A DNA stretch of 64,000 nt from Spirosoma foliorum (GCF_014117325.1 NZ_CP059732.1:5469001-5533000), one strand, 5' to 3'; positions 18,366-28,353 are shown, counted from the stretch's first letter. Translations and numbers: made by a program. The notes: generated by a model not told the origin, from the sequence alone.

Positions 18366-19256
18366 CTAGTGTAATCGGACAATGTACATAGGCACACAAC
18401 TGGACGATGCACAGGGAAGTGTGGTACAACTTACCGGAGCCATATAGGATGTGGTAACAGTACTACAACCGCCAAGGCTGGCCGAAACAGTATGGCTTAC
18501 TCCATCCGAATTCAGCCCTGTCAACGAAAAACTCGCCGTTGGCTGATTGGCTACTATCAATACTGTTGTTGAGACAGTACCATCTGTAATGACCAAATTC
18601 CCGGCGGCGGCATTACGTAGACTTACCGTTCCGGTCATGGTGTATTGATTCGAGCTGGCATTGCAACTGCCCGGTGTGGCCGTCACGGTCAGCGAGCAAA
18701 TGGGCGTACAGCGCAAAACACCCGCCTGATTGACTCCAGTGTACTGCCCCGGTTGAATCTGGTTCAGCCCGTTATTGGCCGGAACGGCGTTAAAACTGCT
18801 AAAATCAGGGTTAAATAGCAACGCGGGATTTCCATCTGGATTACGTATCTGAAAGGTGATCGTACCAATACTCACCCAGTCGGTACTGGTAATAAGCGGG
18901 CAACTAATCGACGAGCTGTTGAGCACCATCGTCAGGTTAAATAAACCAGGGCTCGATCCATCGAAACTATGGGAATCCCAAAGCGATTGACCTTCACAAA
19001 GAGAATTGTTATCGAAATTAAGGGACTGATAACTAACAAAGGTCAACGAACTCGGATCATAACTTAGGAAAACCGAGGACGTACCAATTGAAAATGAAGT
19101 GGCATCACTTGCCCGAATCTGGAGGGTAGCTAAATATTGACCCTTCTCACAATCAACTTGAGTCGACAGTCGGAGGTTCGCCGTTTGTGCCAGTAGCCTG
19201 GAAGATAATACTACACCAAGTAACAGTATAGTCATGAAGAGACCAATCCTTTGCAT
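18366..19256 (-). CDS. Exported cohesin-like domain protein
   Basis: Protein of 296 residues with a signal peptide (RIGLFMTILLLGVVLSSRLLAQ). Residues of about 25-190 look like a cohesin/CBM-type beta-sandwich (FSIGTSSVFLSYDPSSLTF, DWVSIGTITFQI). A second cysteine-containing beta domain of about 90 residues follows (CSLTVTATPGSCNASSNQY). The tail CASSSCVPMYIVRLH resembles the tail of the large adhesin at 23118 (TSCVPLVVK). It follows the dockerin-tailed protease with a 42-base gap and is probably co-transcribed with it. No catalytic motif is visible, and the cohesin call is by pattern only. ATG at 19256 starts the signal peptide; 19286 is also open. Confidence 0.6.
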   Translation of the reverse strand: MQRIGLFMTILLLGVVLSSRLLAQTANLRLSTQVDCEKGQYLATLQIRASDATSFSIGTSSVFLSYDPSSLTFVSYQSLNFDNNSLCEGQSLWDSHSFDGSSPGLFNLTMVLNSSSISCPLITSTDWVSIGTITFQIRNPDGNPALLFNPDFSSFNAVPANNGLNQIQPGQYTGVNQAGVLRCTPICSLTVTATPGSCNASSNQYTMTGTVSLRNAAAGNLVITDGTVSTTVLIVANQPTASFSLTGLNSDGVSHTVSASLGGCSTVTTSYMAPVSCTTLPCASSSCVPMYIVRLH

Positions 19257-19298
19257 TTGAAAAGGGTTTATAAAAGCTAAAAACATGAACTTGATTGG

Positions 19299-22082
19299 TT
19301 ATAAACCGGGGGTGCCTATTTTGGAACGGTTGAGTACCCAGCGATTGAAATCTTGATTATTAATGATGCCATTGCCATCGGCGTCGATAGATAAATAATG
19401 CCCAACGATTGATGCATTCACTTTCCACTTGTTGTAATCGGCACTATTGATCACATCATTGGCGTCGTAATCACCACTATACATGACCAGTTTACTCCCC
19501 ACAGATTTAAGTTGCGACGTCCCCTTAACCGCGGTGGCATCGGTCGTAAAATCAACGAGTTGGTTGTCGGTCATTGGCCTGCCAGAGAGGATGGCCAGGT
19601 GATTACGATGGTGTATCGATGCATACATTGGTTCTGATGACGTGGAAAAGACAACCCCTTCTGTTCCATCGGAACGAATCAACGTACCATCGTTTCGAAC
19701 AAAGGCTGCAGTTTGGAATAGCACCTCGCCCGCTGCATTTCGGGCTACAACCAGTACCCAGTCCGTCACATTGGACGGGAAGGTTGTGACTTGTTCGGAA
19801 CCCGTATATGACCAGGGAGCCGATGAATAGGGTTGTTGTTTAGGAAGCAGATTATTGGAAATCAGCAAGCTGTGCATGAGTCCGGTAGTCGCATTCGTAA
19901 ACCCTTCAAGCAGCACTTTTGCCCGGTATAGCAGCACACAGTTCGTTACCAGAACCGAGGTACTAGCCACGCTCGTGCAACCGACTACACTGGTAACGGT
20001 TACCGAATACGCACCAGATGCCGCAACGACAAGGCTGGCACCCGTTTGCCCTGTATTCCAGCGGTATTGGCTCCCTGCGCTGGCAACAAGCGTTAGTGAT
20101 TGACCGCTACAAACTGACGTAGCCGACGAAGAAATACTAGTGGTAAAGGCGGCAGGTTGGCCAACCGTTACAACAAGACTCTGGCTGCAACCTGCATTAG
20201 CGACAGTAGCCGTATAACTCCCCGCCAATAAGCCAGCGAAGGTTCCTGTTGTACTTATCTGATTGCCCAGTGAATAGGAAAAAGGGGCCGTCCCTCCTAC
20301 TAGTAAGAGGCTAACGATTCCGTCCTGTTTACCAGCACAGGTCGCAGGAATTGCCAGCGCCGACAAGCTAAAACAGGAAGGTGGTGTGGGGTTGTCGATT
20401 ACTAAGGTGTAATCTTCGGCCTCGCCATAATTATACGGATCGCAAGGGCTTTCAACGAGCCCATCAGCATAGTATTGGCTACGCAACCGGAGCCGGGTCT
20501 GCCCAGCGGAGAAGGACGCTGGTATGGTTAGCGTACCCGTTAGGGAAGGCGTCAAATACTGGCTAGCTGACGATTGAAAAAGCTTTTCGGTATCACTAAA
20601 AGTCCCATCCTGATTACTATCAAGCCAGATGGTTAGGTGTTGCTTAATGTAACTTCCGACATTGCCCGTAATGGCACTGGCTGTAAACGAGTATACATGC
20701 CCCGCCTGTACTTTATGCTGAACATCCGAAAAATCGGAATAACCATCCACGCCAATACCGGTCGCTACAGAACGTAAGGTAGACTGGCTTCCCGTTAGTA
20801 TAAAGTCATCAATTCTTGGAAAGAAGTTTGCAATAGGCCAGGTGTAAGTAGGTACGCAGTAGAACTGGCCTGTCTTGACACTCGCTACCGCACTATATTG
20901 GGTAGTTGCATTTGAGGCCTTGACCCGATAATAATAGGTGGTATTCGACAGTACAGTGCCATCCGTATAAGAAAATGAGCCCGATGGCAAACTGCCAATG
21001 ACCGTAAAATTGGCGGTAGGATCAAGCGAACGTTCAATAAGAAACCCAGCGGCATTGGTTCCGGAATACGAAAACTGTAGCTGAACGCCTGTTTCTCCTC
21101 CCTGAATCGAAGCCGAAAGACCCGTTGGTGTCAAAACCGAACTGTCGACACAATTCAGTGCATAGGCATTACCCGGATCGAGTCGCAGGCTTAGTCCATC
21201 AGTCATCCGGGCATACTGTCCGGCGGTAAACGATTTACTCATGCCGCAGGAAAAATAATACGACATAATATTGGCGATCAAGGGGTTGAACAGATCCCCG
21301 TTGGCATCCTTACTTGTTCCGGTATAACTACAGCCAGATAGAGTAGCCCCAGTCAGGCCATACGGATCGGCGGGGGTATCGCACACAAAGTCACCAGCGG
21401 TTGTGCAGTTAGGGCCAAAAGGCCGCCCCTGCAACGCATCTCCAGGGCGAATCACGAGTTCGCGATTGGCGATCGTGCTGCTCTGATTGTTTTGAAATGT
21501 ATGATAGAGGTTGAAATAATGACCCAACTCATGGGCTAATGTATAATCTGTTAGCTGGCTGGCTTTCAAAAATACCCGATTCGTGGTAGCCTGTGCGTTT
21601 GGGTAATAGGCGTACCCGGTTACCTCACTACCTGCGTAGGTTAGTGTATTGACCAGGTAAACATTGATCGCATTCGATACATCGTTCGCATTGGACAGCA
21701 AGCTCTCTTCCGTATTATCATAATCGAACAAGGCCGTATTGTTGATATAATGCGGTAGCTTACCACATAGATAAAAGGCAATATTGATCGGTTGATACAG
21801 CTGATTGATCAACACCAGTGCCTGGTTCAGACTGGCGATGTCGGCCCCACCCGTTCCATCGTTCTGGCGCACGACATGAAAGCGAATGGGTATGTACTGG
21901 AGTTGCGCGGCACGTCGGCCAGCGGGAAGCGAGTGCTTATGGGCGAGCAATTTCTCTTGCCAGATCAGTTGATCGTCTGTTAACTGAGGAATCCCGCAAA
22001 TAGCCTGTGCCCTACTCTGGCCAGCTAGTAACAGAAGTTGAATAAGAAGCAGAATACCAAGTGTTTGAGTAACCCTGGACAT
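19299..22082 (-). CDS. Secreted M43 (pappalysin-like) metalloprotease with dockerin-like tail
   Basis: Protein of 927 residues. A signal peptide (LGILLLIQLLLLAGQSRAQ) precedes a metzincin domain with zinc motif HELGHYFNLYH (His184, His188, His194 and Glu185) and a Met-turn NIMSYY, typical of the pappalysin M43 family. Downstream are a fibronectin type III domain (residues about 310-400), a GEVED-type domain ending YGEAEDYTL, a SprB-like PKD/Ig region rich in Thr and Ser, and a C-terminal pair of dockerin-like calcium loops (GDYDANDVINSADYNKW and SIDADGNGIINNQDFNRW). No type A T9SS tail is seen. The cohesin-like neighbour could be its partner. Role in extracellular protein degradation is inferred. 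Confidence 0.85.
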   Translation of the reverse strand: MSRVTQTLGILLLIQLLLLAGQSRAQAICGIPQLTDDQLIWQEKLLAHKHSLPAGRRAAQLQYIPIRFHVVRQNDGTGGADIASLNQALVLINQLYQPINIAFYLCGKLPHYINNTALFDYDNTEESLLSNANDVSNAINVYLVNTLTYAGSEVTGYAYYPNAQATTNRVFLKASQLTDYTLAHELGHYFNLYHTFQNNQSSTIANRELVIRPGDALQGRPFGPNCTTAGDFVCDTPADPYGLTGATLSGCSYTGTSKDANGDLFNPLIANIMSYYFSCGMSKSFTAGQYARMTDGLSLRLDPGNAYALNCVDSSVLTPTGLSASIQGGETGVQLQFSYSGTNAAGFLIERSLDPTANFTVIGSLPSGSFSYTDGTVLSNTTYYYRVKASNATTQYSAVASVKTGQFYCVPTYTWPIANFFPRIDDFILTGSQSTLRSVATGIGVDGYSDFSDVQHKVQAGHVYSFTASAITGNVGSYIKQHLTIWLDSNQDGTFSDTEKLFQSSASQYLTPSLTGTLTIPASFSAGQTRLRLRSQYYADGLVESPCDPYNYGEAEDYTLVIDNPTPPSCFSLSALAIPATCAGKQDGIVSLLLVGGTAPFSYSLGNQISTTGTFAGLLAGSYTATVANAGCSQSLVVTVGQPAAFTTSISSSATSVCSGQSLTLVASAGSQYRWNTGQTGASLVVAASGAYSVTVTSVVGCTSVASTSVLVTNCVLLYRAKVLLEGFTNATTGLMHSLLISNNLLPKQQPYSSAPWSYTGSEQVTTFPSNVTDWVLVVARNAAGEVLFQTAAFVRNDGTLIRSDGTEGVVFSTSSEPMYASIHHRNHLAILSGRPMTDNQLVDFTTDATAVKGTSQLKSVGSKLVMYSGDYDANDVINSADYNKWKVNASIVGHYLSIDADGNGIINNQDFNRWVLNRSKIGTPGL

Positions 22083-22361
22083 GGGGTTGAATAGGACTGA
22101 GGTAGAACATTTAAGATGAATAATGTGGTATTTTCATCGCATCTCAAACATTGTACCAGGAAGTAAATACTATTCAGAATATTGACGATAAAACAGCATT
22201 TATAAATACTATTTTACCTAGCTAACTATTAATTAAAATACATAAAAGTGGTAGTAGTTGATAAGAAACGGCGTTTAAACGTTAGTTTCAATATCTGCCT
22301 TAAATAACCGATAACACATTAAGTTTTACACTCAGGATCATAGTCGTCAGATCAAGTACAC
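22083..22361. other. Intergenic region without gene
   Basis: About 280 A+T-rich bases between the divergent protease and acidic-protein genes, before the palindrome at 22362. Both promoters should lie here or beside the palindrome, but I see no unambiguous element. Confidence 0.4.
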
Positions 22362-22479
22362 AGTGATGTCAGTTTCTTAAAACTGACAAGCGAGGTTTCT
22401 CAAAACCTCGTTAAGTCGATAGCCTGTCCGTTAGGTTTTAAGAAACCTAACGTGTCAGTTTTAAGAAACTGACATCACT
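22362..22479. repeat. Compound palindrome of three hairpins
   Basis: Outer arms 22362-22388 and 22453-22479 are perfect 27-base complements, and each arm is itself palindromic around TTTCTTAAAA. Inside lie two more hairpins: CGAGGTTT...AAACCTCG (22391-22410) and CGTTAGGTTT...AAACCTAACG (22429-22452). The structure could fold as a cloverleaf-like cruciform. Confidence 0.85.
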
Positions 22480-22612
22480 ATAACAAAAAGTCAAAACCTT
22501 AACCTGGCGGCTATGCTGTTCTGTAGGCAGGCTCATTTTTATAACAGTAAGTAGCTTCAGTAGGAGCACCCAACTAAACTCTTTTCCTTCCTACTAGTTA
22601 GTGAGTAAATGG

Positions 22613-23035
22613 ATGGATAGCCTCAACCAACACCAGAAACAAGGCTTACTTAACTTCCTGATGATTATGGAAAATACGAACAACGCCGATCAACAAAGCC
22701 CCGACCAAACAGCAGGTAATTCGATAAAAGGGCTCTCACCCCAACATAATAATCCGCCCGAAAACAACGAAGAGGATGACGCCGTTGTGTATGCAGGTCT
22801 GGGCGTAAACAACCAACCCGATATTTTAAACCCCGGCGACGAAGAAGCCTCGGACACACTTTTGTATACCGACACGGCTACGGCGCGTCATGCAACTGAC
22901 GAGCTCTCGAACGACGAAGAACCCGACGAGTTTACAGCAGATGATTTATCCGATGACGACCTGTCGGATGATGAGATAGAAGAGGAAATCGAAGAACTCG
23001 AAGAGGAGGAAGAAGAAGGTAACGAGCGCTACTAG
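22613..23035 (+). CDS. Small acidic protein of unknown function
   Basis: Unrecognised protein of 140 residues from this start. It is strikingly acidic: the C-terminal third is runs of Asp and Glu (DDLSDDDLSDDEIEEEIEE) ending EEGNERY. The N-terminus is a short amphipathic stretch (LNQHQKQGLLNFLMIMENTNN). No signal peptide or membrane helix is visible, and most of it is probably disordered. A GTG at 22601 and an ATG at 22667 are alternative starts. A strong terminator follows. Such proteins may bind cations or basic proteins, but I do not assign a role. Confidence 0.6.
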   Translation: MDSLNQHQKQGLLNFLMIMENTNNADQQSPDQTAGNSIKGLSPQHNNPPENNEEDDAVVYAGLGVNNQPDILNPGDEEASDTLLYTDTATARHATDELSNDEEPDEFTADDLSDDDLSDDEIEEEIEELEEEEEEGNERY

Positions 23036-23054
23036 CCCGATCCAATACATAATC

Positions 23055-23103
23055 GTTAAAAAAAAGCGATGCCGAGGAAGTCCTCAGCATCGCTTTTTTT
23101 TAC
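23055..23103. terminator. Bidirectional rho-independent terminator
   Basis: A stem AAAAAAAGCGATGC-CGAGGA pairs with TCCTCAGCATCGCTTTTTTT with one mismatch around a tiny loop. A-run and T-run on either side let it end transcription from both the acidic-protein gene (plus) and the adhesin gene (minus), which converge here. Confidence 0.9.
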
Positions 23104-23117
23104 TACAAATCAGTCAG

Positions 23118-26100
23118 TTATGGATGATCGCCAATCCGTTTGGCGCGTTTGGTTTGCTTCACAACCAAAGGCACACAGCTGGTAGGCGGACAATCGCAAA
23201 CGGTAGGTGGTAACAAGACTGTTACATCGGTATAACAACCAGAAGCATTGTATACCCGAACCGTATAAGCCTGAGCTGAAACGGGGTTAGCCAGGTTACT
23301 AACAATCACACCATTTGTCGGAATTACCTGCTTCGTGCCCGACAATACGGTAGCCGCATTGAAACTAGCTCCCAGCGAATACTGGTAGGTGTACGTCGGT
23401 TTGAATGCGCTCAGAACGATTTTACCATTGCTTTGGGCTACAATACCTGAACAACCGACGGGCACTGTTGTCGCCTGGAAGGTAGGTAGCGTATCCTCTT
23501 CAACAATAAAAGGGCAGCAGCTGAAATCGGGGCACTTGCCGGTAACATTATCCACAGCCAGGCTGTAGGTACCCGGTGCACTCACATCCAGGACGTTTGT
23601 CGTCTGGCCCGTTATCTCTACATTATCCTTATACCATTTGTACGACGAACGGCCCGGAGCGGCTGTTAACCGGAACGTATATGCCTGCCCCGCACACATG
23701 ACAAACGGAACTGATGTACAGACCGAAGCGGTATCGCCAGGAATAGTAGCCACGTTGTACAAAATACCCGAGCTATCAGCAATCGCCTGAAAGGTCAAGC
23801 TCAAACTCTGCCCTGCCGACAACGTACCAACGGTCCAGGTGTTGATGGCTCCCGATGTAAACGTGGTTCCAACTGGCGCAGTAGCTGAGTTTGTTACATA
23901 CGTCAGCCCTATACTTGACGAATCGCGCACGACTACATTCGTTGCAGAAACACTGCCTGAATTGGTCACAACAATCGTATACGTCAACACATCGCCAACT
24001 TTCGCTTTGGATTTATCCACGAATTTATCCAGCGACACGGTCGGACTAAGCTTATAGTAGCCCATGTCCACTGTCGGGTTGAATTCACCTGCCGTCAGAC
24101 TATATACGCCTGTCAGGCCAGTAACTGGATCGCCGTCCGAATCAGTGGCGTCATTGCCTGTATTCTGGCTAGTAGCCGTATAAGCTGCCGGAGCGGTGAA
24201 ACTTACTGAGTAAGGTACGCTCGGGGTTAAACCTGTGAACGAGTAGAAGCCCGATGCGTTGGTTGTTGTGGTGGCTACAACCGTACCCGAACTCAACAAG
24301 GTCACAGTGACGTCCGGAATGGGCTGATCGCCCGCATCCTGCTGACCATTCTTATTTACATCCTCGAATACGTAATCGCCCAGGCCGGCCGGTAACAGAT
24401 AGAATCCCGCGTCTAGTGTTGGATTGTACTCACCCGGAGCCAGCGTAATCGACTGCGTCTTTCCAGTAATTAAATCAGCATCGGAGTCCTTCGAATCGTC
24501 GCCACCCACATTGGCCAGCGTAGCGGTATAGCCTGCCGGGGCCGTAAAGCCTACCACATAACTATTGCTACTACCCGGCGTTAGCCCTGTGAACGAGTAG
24601 AAGCCTGTAGCACTCGTCACCGTTGTTGCTGAGGCTACGCCGTTCGTGTATAACGTCACAACTACCCCGTCAATACCAGACTCACTTGCCTCCTGAACAC
24701 CATCTTTATCGGTATCGAGCCAAACATAATCGCCCAAACCAGCCGATGGAACATAGAAACCAGCATCCAGCGTAGGGTTGTTTTCATCTGGAGCCAGTGT
24801 CACTGATTGCGTTTTACCAGTAATGGGGTCAGCGTCACTGTCTTTGGTGTCATCGCTACCGGTATTGGCCAATGTAGCCGTATAACCCACCGGAGCCGTG
24901 AAACCAACTACATAGCTATGGCTGTTACCCGGCGTCAGACCAGTAAAGGAGTACAAGCCACTCGCATCGGTAACGGTCGTTGCCGAGGCCACTCCATTGG
25001 TATAGAGCGTTACGGTTACTCCGGCAATTGGTGTGTCGCCTGTATTCTGAATGCCATCTTTGTTCGCATCCAGGAACACATAATCCCCCAAACTGGCTAA
25101 AGGCAAGTAAAAGCCTGCATCAAAACTATGATTTATATAACCCGTATTCCCAGTCGTCAGGCTAATTACCGGGGCCGTGATACCGGCTACAGTACCTACC
25201 AAAGCGTCTGAATCATTCTGATCATTTGCATTTGTCGTTGTACTGTTTACTATGGTCAGCCTCATATCAGCGCCATTGACTGTCAACAAATTATTAGCAA
25301 ACTGACCGTTGCCAAATACGATTGAGTACGCTGTGTTTGGCAGCAGGGTTGTATCGGCTCCACTACCCAACCACGTTCCAGTTGTCAGCTCAGATTTGCG
25401 TGAGAAATAATATTCACCACTGGCATTCGTGGTCGTCGACGCAACTTTAGTCGTTCCTTTATACAGGTCAACCTCAACGCCAGCTAGTGGCTGCTCGCAT
25501 GGATCTTGCACACCATCTTTATTCGTGTCGATCCATACGCGGTTACCAATTTCGATAACCTCTAGCAGATCGCAGTTTAGTTCAGGTTCTCCTAAACCAG
25601 CGGCTTTGGCAAACGTGCCCGGATCAGTACCTGTTGTATAAACAATGTTAGCGGCCTCAGCTACGCCTGTTTGGTTATTCCAGTATTTGACACCGCCCGA
25701 ATTCGCTATGTTGGCAACGGGGTCGATCGTTGCGCCAACCACGTGGCCGCTTCCTGGTTTTAAGGCTAAGCCACCCAGTGCCAGTTCGGTATGTACGAAT
25801 CGGTTACCACTGGTGTAGTTGTCATCATAAAACTCACCCGAACCTGGTCCTTGTTGGTTTCCAACGCCAGTACCGCTATAAGGCCCCGCCTTCCCATTGT
25901 TCTCCAAAATATATGACCCATTCGAATAATAAGCCCGTAACACATCACCCGCTGCGGGGTTAACTGTGTATATCTTAGTATCGGTAGGATCAGTGTTGTA
26001 ATTGTTATAGCCTCCCTGCATACCTGTTCGGTCGCCAAAGCCCAGAACCATGGAGCCATCAATATCAATGTCGATATCAGCCAGCATCGGTTGTGGGTGG

Positions 26101-27938
26101 ACTAAACTTTTATAGGCCGCCGTGCTGGTTGCAATAATTAAATCGTTAAATGAATCGGTCCAGGGGTACCAGCCTGTGCTATCTGCACCTGCCTGACCCG
26201 GCGAATTTAACGGCGATATGCCATACCCCTTAGGGTAGGTTAACGGAAAATCGAAGATGGAGCTAAAGGTTGATGTACTGATATCAAATGCATAGACATA
26301 TGCTCGCAGGTCAGATTTATTTTTCGATGTAAGGGCATCGCAGACAGAACCAACATACAGCTTGCCCGAGGTGATATGCAATGCCCAGGGACGCGAGCTA
26401 CCACCCGAACAGCCAGGATCTGGAATCGCATACGACTTGACATTTGCGCTGGTTGGTTTAGTACCCGATGCATTGTAGGCCGAAATATCAATGCTGTACA
26501 GCTTTTTGTCGAACAGGTTAACGAACCAGAGTTTTTGGCCATCTTCCGATACTTCCAGACCACCAATACCAACTTTACCGATCAGCGGAAATACGGCAGC
26601 ATCGTTGCTGGGTTTGGTTTTGTCAGCCGACAGGCCACGTCCGCCCGCACCATTTACAGGTACCGATGCAGCCCCTACATCGATGCCAATCGTTGACACA
26701 TCAATGAAATTTTCGGTAGTTACTGTAGTCGAACCGGTATGCGTTACATAGATTCCCCCTACGCCCAGTGGTCCTAAACCGGCGTGCCGGTGCAGGGTTG
26801 CCGATACGTATAAGTCTTTCGTTACCCGGTTGTAGCCTAACCCCCAAACGGTACCTATTTCCTTCGCTTCTGTAACGTGCGACATTTCCATAGCTGCCGG
26901 ATCACTTTCATCATACGGGAAGTAAACGAGCGCGTCGGTATTACCCGATAATGCCGTGGCAGCTACAGGGGGTGATGGATTAAGCTCCAGCGGATCACCA
27001 TACGTGTAGCAAGGAATAAATATGCTGGGATGATCCTGACAGTACAGAGTTGGATTAGCGATCCCCAAATTAACGGTACAGGATGCCTGGCTGACGAATT
27101 GAATACTTGATTTACTCCCTGACCCATAAACTGTTCCAACATCGGAGCCGGTAGGATCACTGAATTCAACCCGAACCGGGTAGCTAATCGTGGAATTGCT
27201 AAACGTATAGTTCCCAAACTGATCCGTTGTGACGGGCCCATATTTAACGCCATTGCAGTCGTAGGCGGTAACACTTATACTCGAAACACCCTGTGTTTCA
27301 GCAGGCTGCTGAACACCATCTGCATTGAAATCCCGATAAACAACACCACCCAGACCAGTACAGCCAGTTGGCGGGCAAGCAGCAGGCAAGTTAAACGTTT
27401 GACTATCCTGGCAGCTCGACGTACCGACAAATTGAGCCGTAACGGTACTCGTGCTGGCAGCTCCTGTCAGCGTAATTTCAAAAGCGACAACCTGGGGCGT
27501 CACAATAGTCTGGCTACCCTGAATAACAACATTGGAAGGTTGAGGATACGTTACCGTTGTGATACCCGGCACAATTGTACGACTTTGCCCAGCCGTGGTC
27601 ACCACAATATAGTCATTAGCGGGGCTATCCTGCCAGCCCACCTCAACACTAACGGTTGCTTTGCTCACTCCGCTTACGGAATAACAGCCCGATACATCGA
27701 CCCGGTTGAGTGTAAGCGAGCAAGGGGCTGTAGTTTGTGACGTTAACGAACTGCCTGATCCCTGCGACGGGTTACGCGGCTCTTTTCCTTCTACTCTAAT
27801 TGCTTTGGACGGGACAGAAAAAGCGAACTGTGCAGGGAGATCAGTTACGGCAGTAAATGTCTTGGCAATTACCGAAACAGCTACAAAAAGGCATAGCCAA
27901 AGCACTGTTCGTGGAACAGATTGTACAAGATTTTTCAT
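23118..27938 (-). CDS. Giant secreted SdrD/DUF11 repeat protein
   Basis: Protein of 1606 residues with a signal-like N-terminus (RTVLWLCLFVAVSVIAKTF). An early Cys-containing beta domain and one SdrD B-type repeat (GLGGVVYRDFNADGVQQPAET) come first. A ~500-residue region with propeller-like content follows (NRVTKDLYVSATLHRHAGLG). Then at least four SdrD B-type repeats follow, of the form GLGDYVWLDTDKDGVQEASE...VTLYTNGVASATTVT...GFYSFTGLTPG. A DUF11 domain follows (DKFVDKSKAKVGDVLTYTIVVTNSG). Ig-like segments and a tail TSCVPLVVKQTKRAKR end the protein. Repeats of about 110 residues are almost identical at DNA level around 24.4-25.1 kb, suggesting recent expansion. SdrD domains bind calcium and act as rigid stalks, so a surface or extracellular adhesin is likely. 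ATG at 27938 starts the signal. Confidence 0.85.
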   Translation of the reverse strand: MKNLVQSVPRTVLWLCLFVAVSVIAKTFTAVTDLPAQFAFSVPSKAIRVEGKEPRNPSQGSGSSLTSQTTAPCSLTLNRVDVSGCYSVSGVSKATVSVEVGWQDSPANDYIVVTTAGQSRTIVPGITTVTYPQPSNVVIQGSQTIVTPQVVAFEITLTGAASTSTVTAQFVGTSSCQDSQTFNLPAACPPTGCTGLGGVVYRDFNADGVQQPAETQGVSSISVTAYDCNGVKYGPVTTDQFGNYTFSNSTISYPVRVEFSDPTGSDVGTVYGSGSKSSIQFVSQASCTVNLGIANPTLYCQDHPSIFIPCYTYGDPLELNPSPPVAATALSGNTDALVYFPYDESDPAAMEMSHVTEAKEIGTVWGLGYNRVTKDLYVSATLHRHAGLGPLGVGGIYVTHTGSTTVTTENFIDVSTIGIDVGAASVPVNGAGGRGLSADKTKPSNDAAVFPLIGKVGIGGLEVSEDGQKLWFVNLFDKKLYSIDISAYNASGTKPTSANVKSYAIPDPGCSGGSSRPWALHITSGKLYVGSVCDALTSKNKSDLRAYVYAFDISTSTFSSIFDFPLTYPKGYGISPLNSPGQAGADSTGWYPWTDSFNDLIIATSTAAYKSLVHPQPMLADIDIDIDGSMVLGFGDRTGMQGGYNNYNTDPTDTKIYTVNPAAGDVLRAYYSNGSYILENNGKAGPYSGTGVGNQQGPGSGEFYDDNYTSGNRFVHTELALGGLALKPGSGHVVGATIDPVANIANSGGVKYWNNQTGVAEAANIVYTTGTDPGTFAKAAGLGEPELNCDLLEVIEIGNRVWIDTNKDGVQDPCEQPLAGVEVDLYKGTTKVASTTTNASGEYYFSRKSELTTGTWLGSGADTTLLPNTAYSIVFGNGQFANNLLTVNGADMRLTIVNSTTTNANDQNDSDALVGTVAGITAPVISLTTGNTGYINHSFDAGFYLPLASLGDYVFLDANKDGIQNTGDTPIAGVTVTLYTNGVASATTVTDASGLYSFTGLTPGNSHSYVVGFTAPVGYTATLANTGSDDTKDSDADPITGKTQSVTLAPDENNPTLDAGFYVPSAGLGDYVWLDTDKDGVQEASESGIDGVVVTLYTNGVASATTVTSATGFYSFTGLTPGSSNSYVVGFTAPAGYTATLANVGGDDSKDSDADLITGKTQSITLAPGEYNPTLDAGFYLLPAGLGDYVFEDVNKNGQQDAGDQPIPDVTVTLLSSGTVVATTTTNASGFYSFTGLTPSVPYSVSFTAPAAYTATSQNTGNDATDSDGDPVTGLTGVYSLTAGEFNPTVDMGYYKLSPTVSLDKFVDKSKAKVGDVLTYTIVVTNSGSVSATNVVVRDSSSIGLTYVTNSATAPVGTTFTSGAINTWTVGTLSAGQSLSLTFQAIADSSGILYNVATIPGDTASVCTSVPFVMCAGQAYTFRLTAAPGRSSYKWYKDNVEITGQTTNVLDVSAPGTYSLAVDNVTGKCPDFSCCPFIVEEDTLPTFQATTVPVGCSGIVAQSNGKIVLSAFKPTYTYQYSLGASFNAATVLSGTKQVIPTNGVIVSNLANPVSAQAYTVRVYNASGCYTDVTVLLPPTVCDCPPTSCVPLVVKQTKRAKRIGDHP

Positions 27939-28058
27939 GAATGATTTGTAGATGTATGCGTAAGAGTTAGTGCCCGAAAGCTTTTGCAGCAGTTGATTAG
28001 CGACTTGTAGTTCGTACGAAAAAACAGCAACGAACTGGAAATCATTTATTCTGAACAA

Positions 28059-28312
28059 CTACCTAACTCTGACAGCAACCACATATACAAATGCTATACC
28101 AACAGTGCAGTAATGGTTTAGATTAATAAAATAAAGGCCATGACTTAGATATAAAGAAAGCGACTATTTTATTAGTTTAATATATAAGTAACAGTGTGTA
28201 TAATCATCCTAAATTTAAGTTCACCTAATTCTAGCTGCGCTCAATCATCAATAACTATACCATGCTTCCTTTTCAGATAGCATTCACTGATAAAAAACGT
28301 GGTGCGGATTGA
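28059..28312. other. Intergenic A+T-rich region without gene
   Basis: Between the adhesin start and the palindrome at 28313 there is no credible reading frame. It should contain the adhesin promoter on the minus strand; no clear TAnnTTTG element is visible. Confidence 0.4.
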
Positions 28313-28353
28313 TTCCAAACCTATAAGGTCTTTGAGACCTTATAGGTTTGGAA
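28313..28353. repeat. Palindrome TTCCAAACCTATAAGGTCT
   Basis: Perfect 19-base arms (28313-28331 and 28335-28353) with a three-base loop, 12 bases downstream of the USP-like gene on the minus strand. It may end that transcript, although no long T-run follows. Confidence 0.8.

Noticed and set aside
24400..25100. Long direct repeats that could suggest a mobile element
   Set aside because: They are in-frame SdrD domain repeats of one protein.
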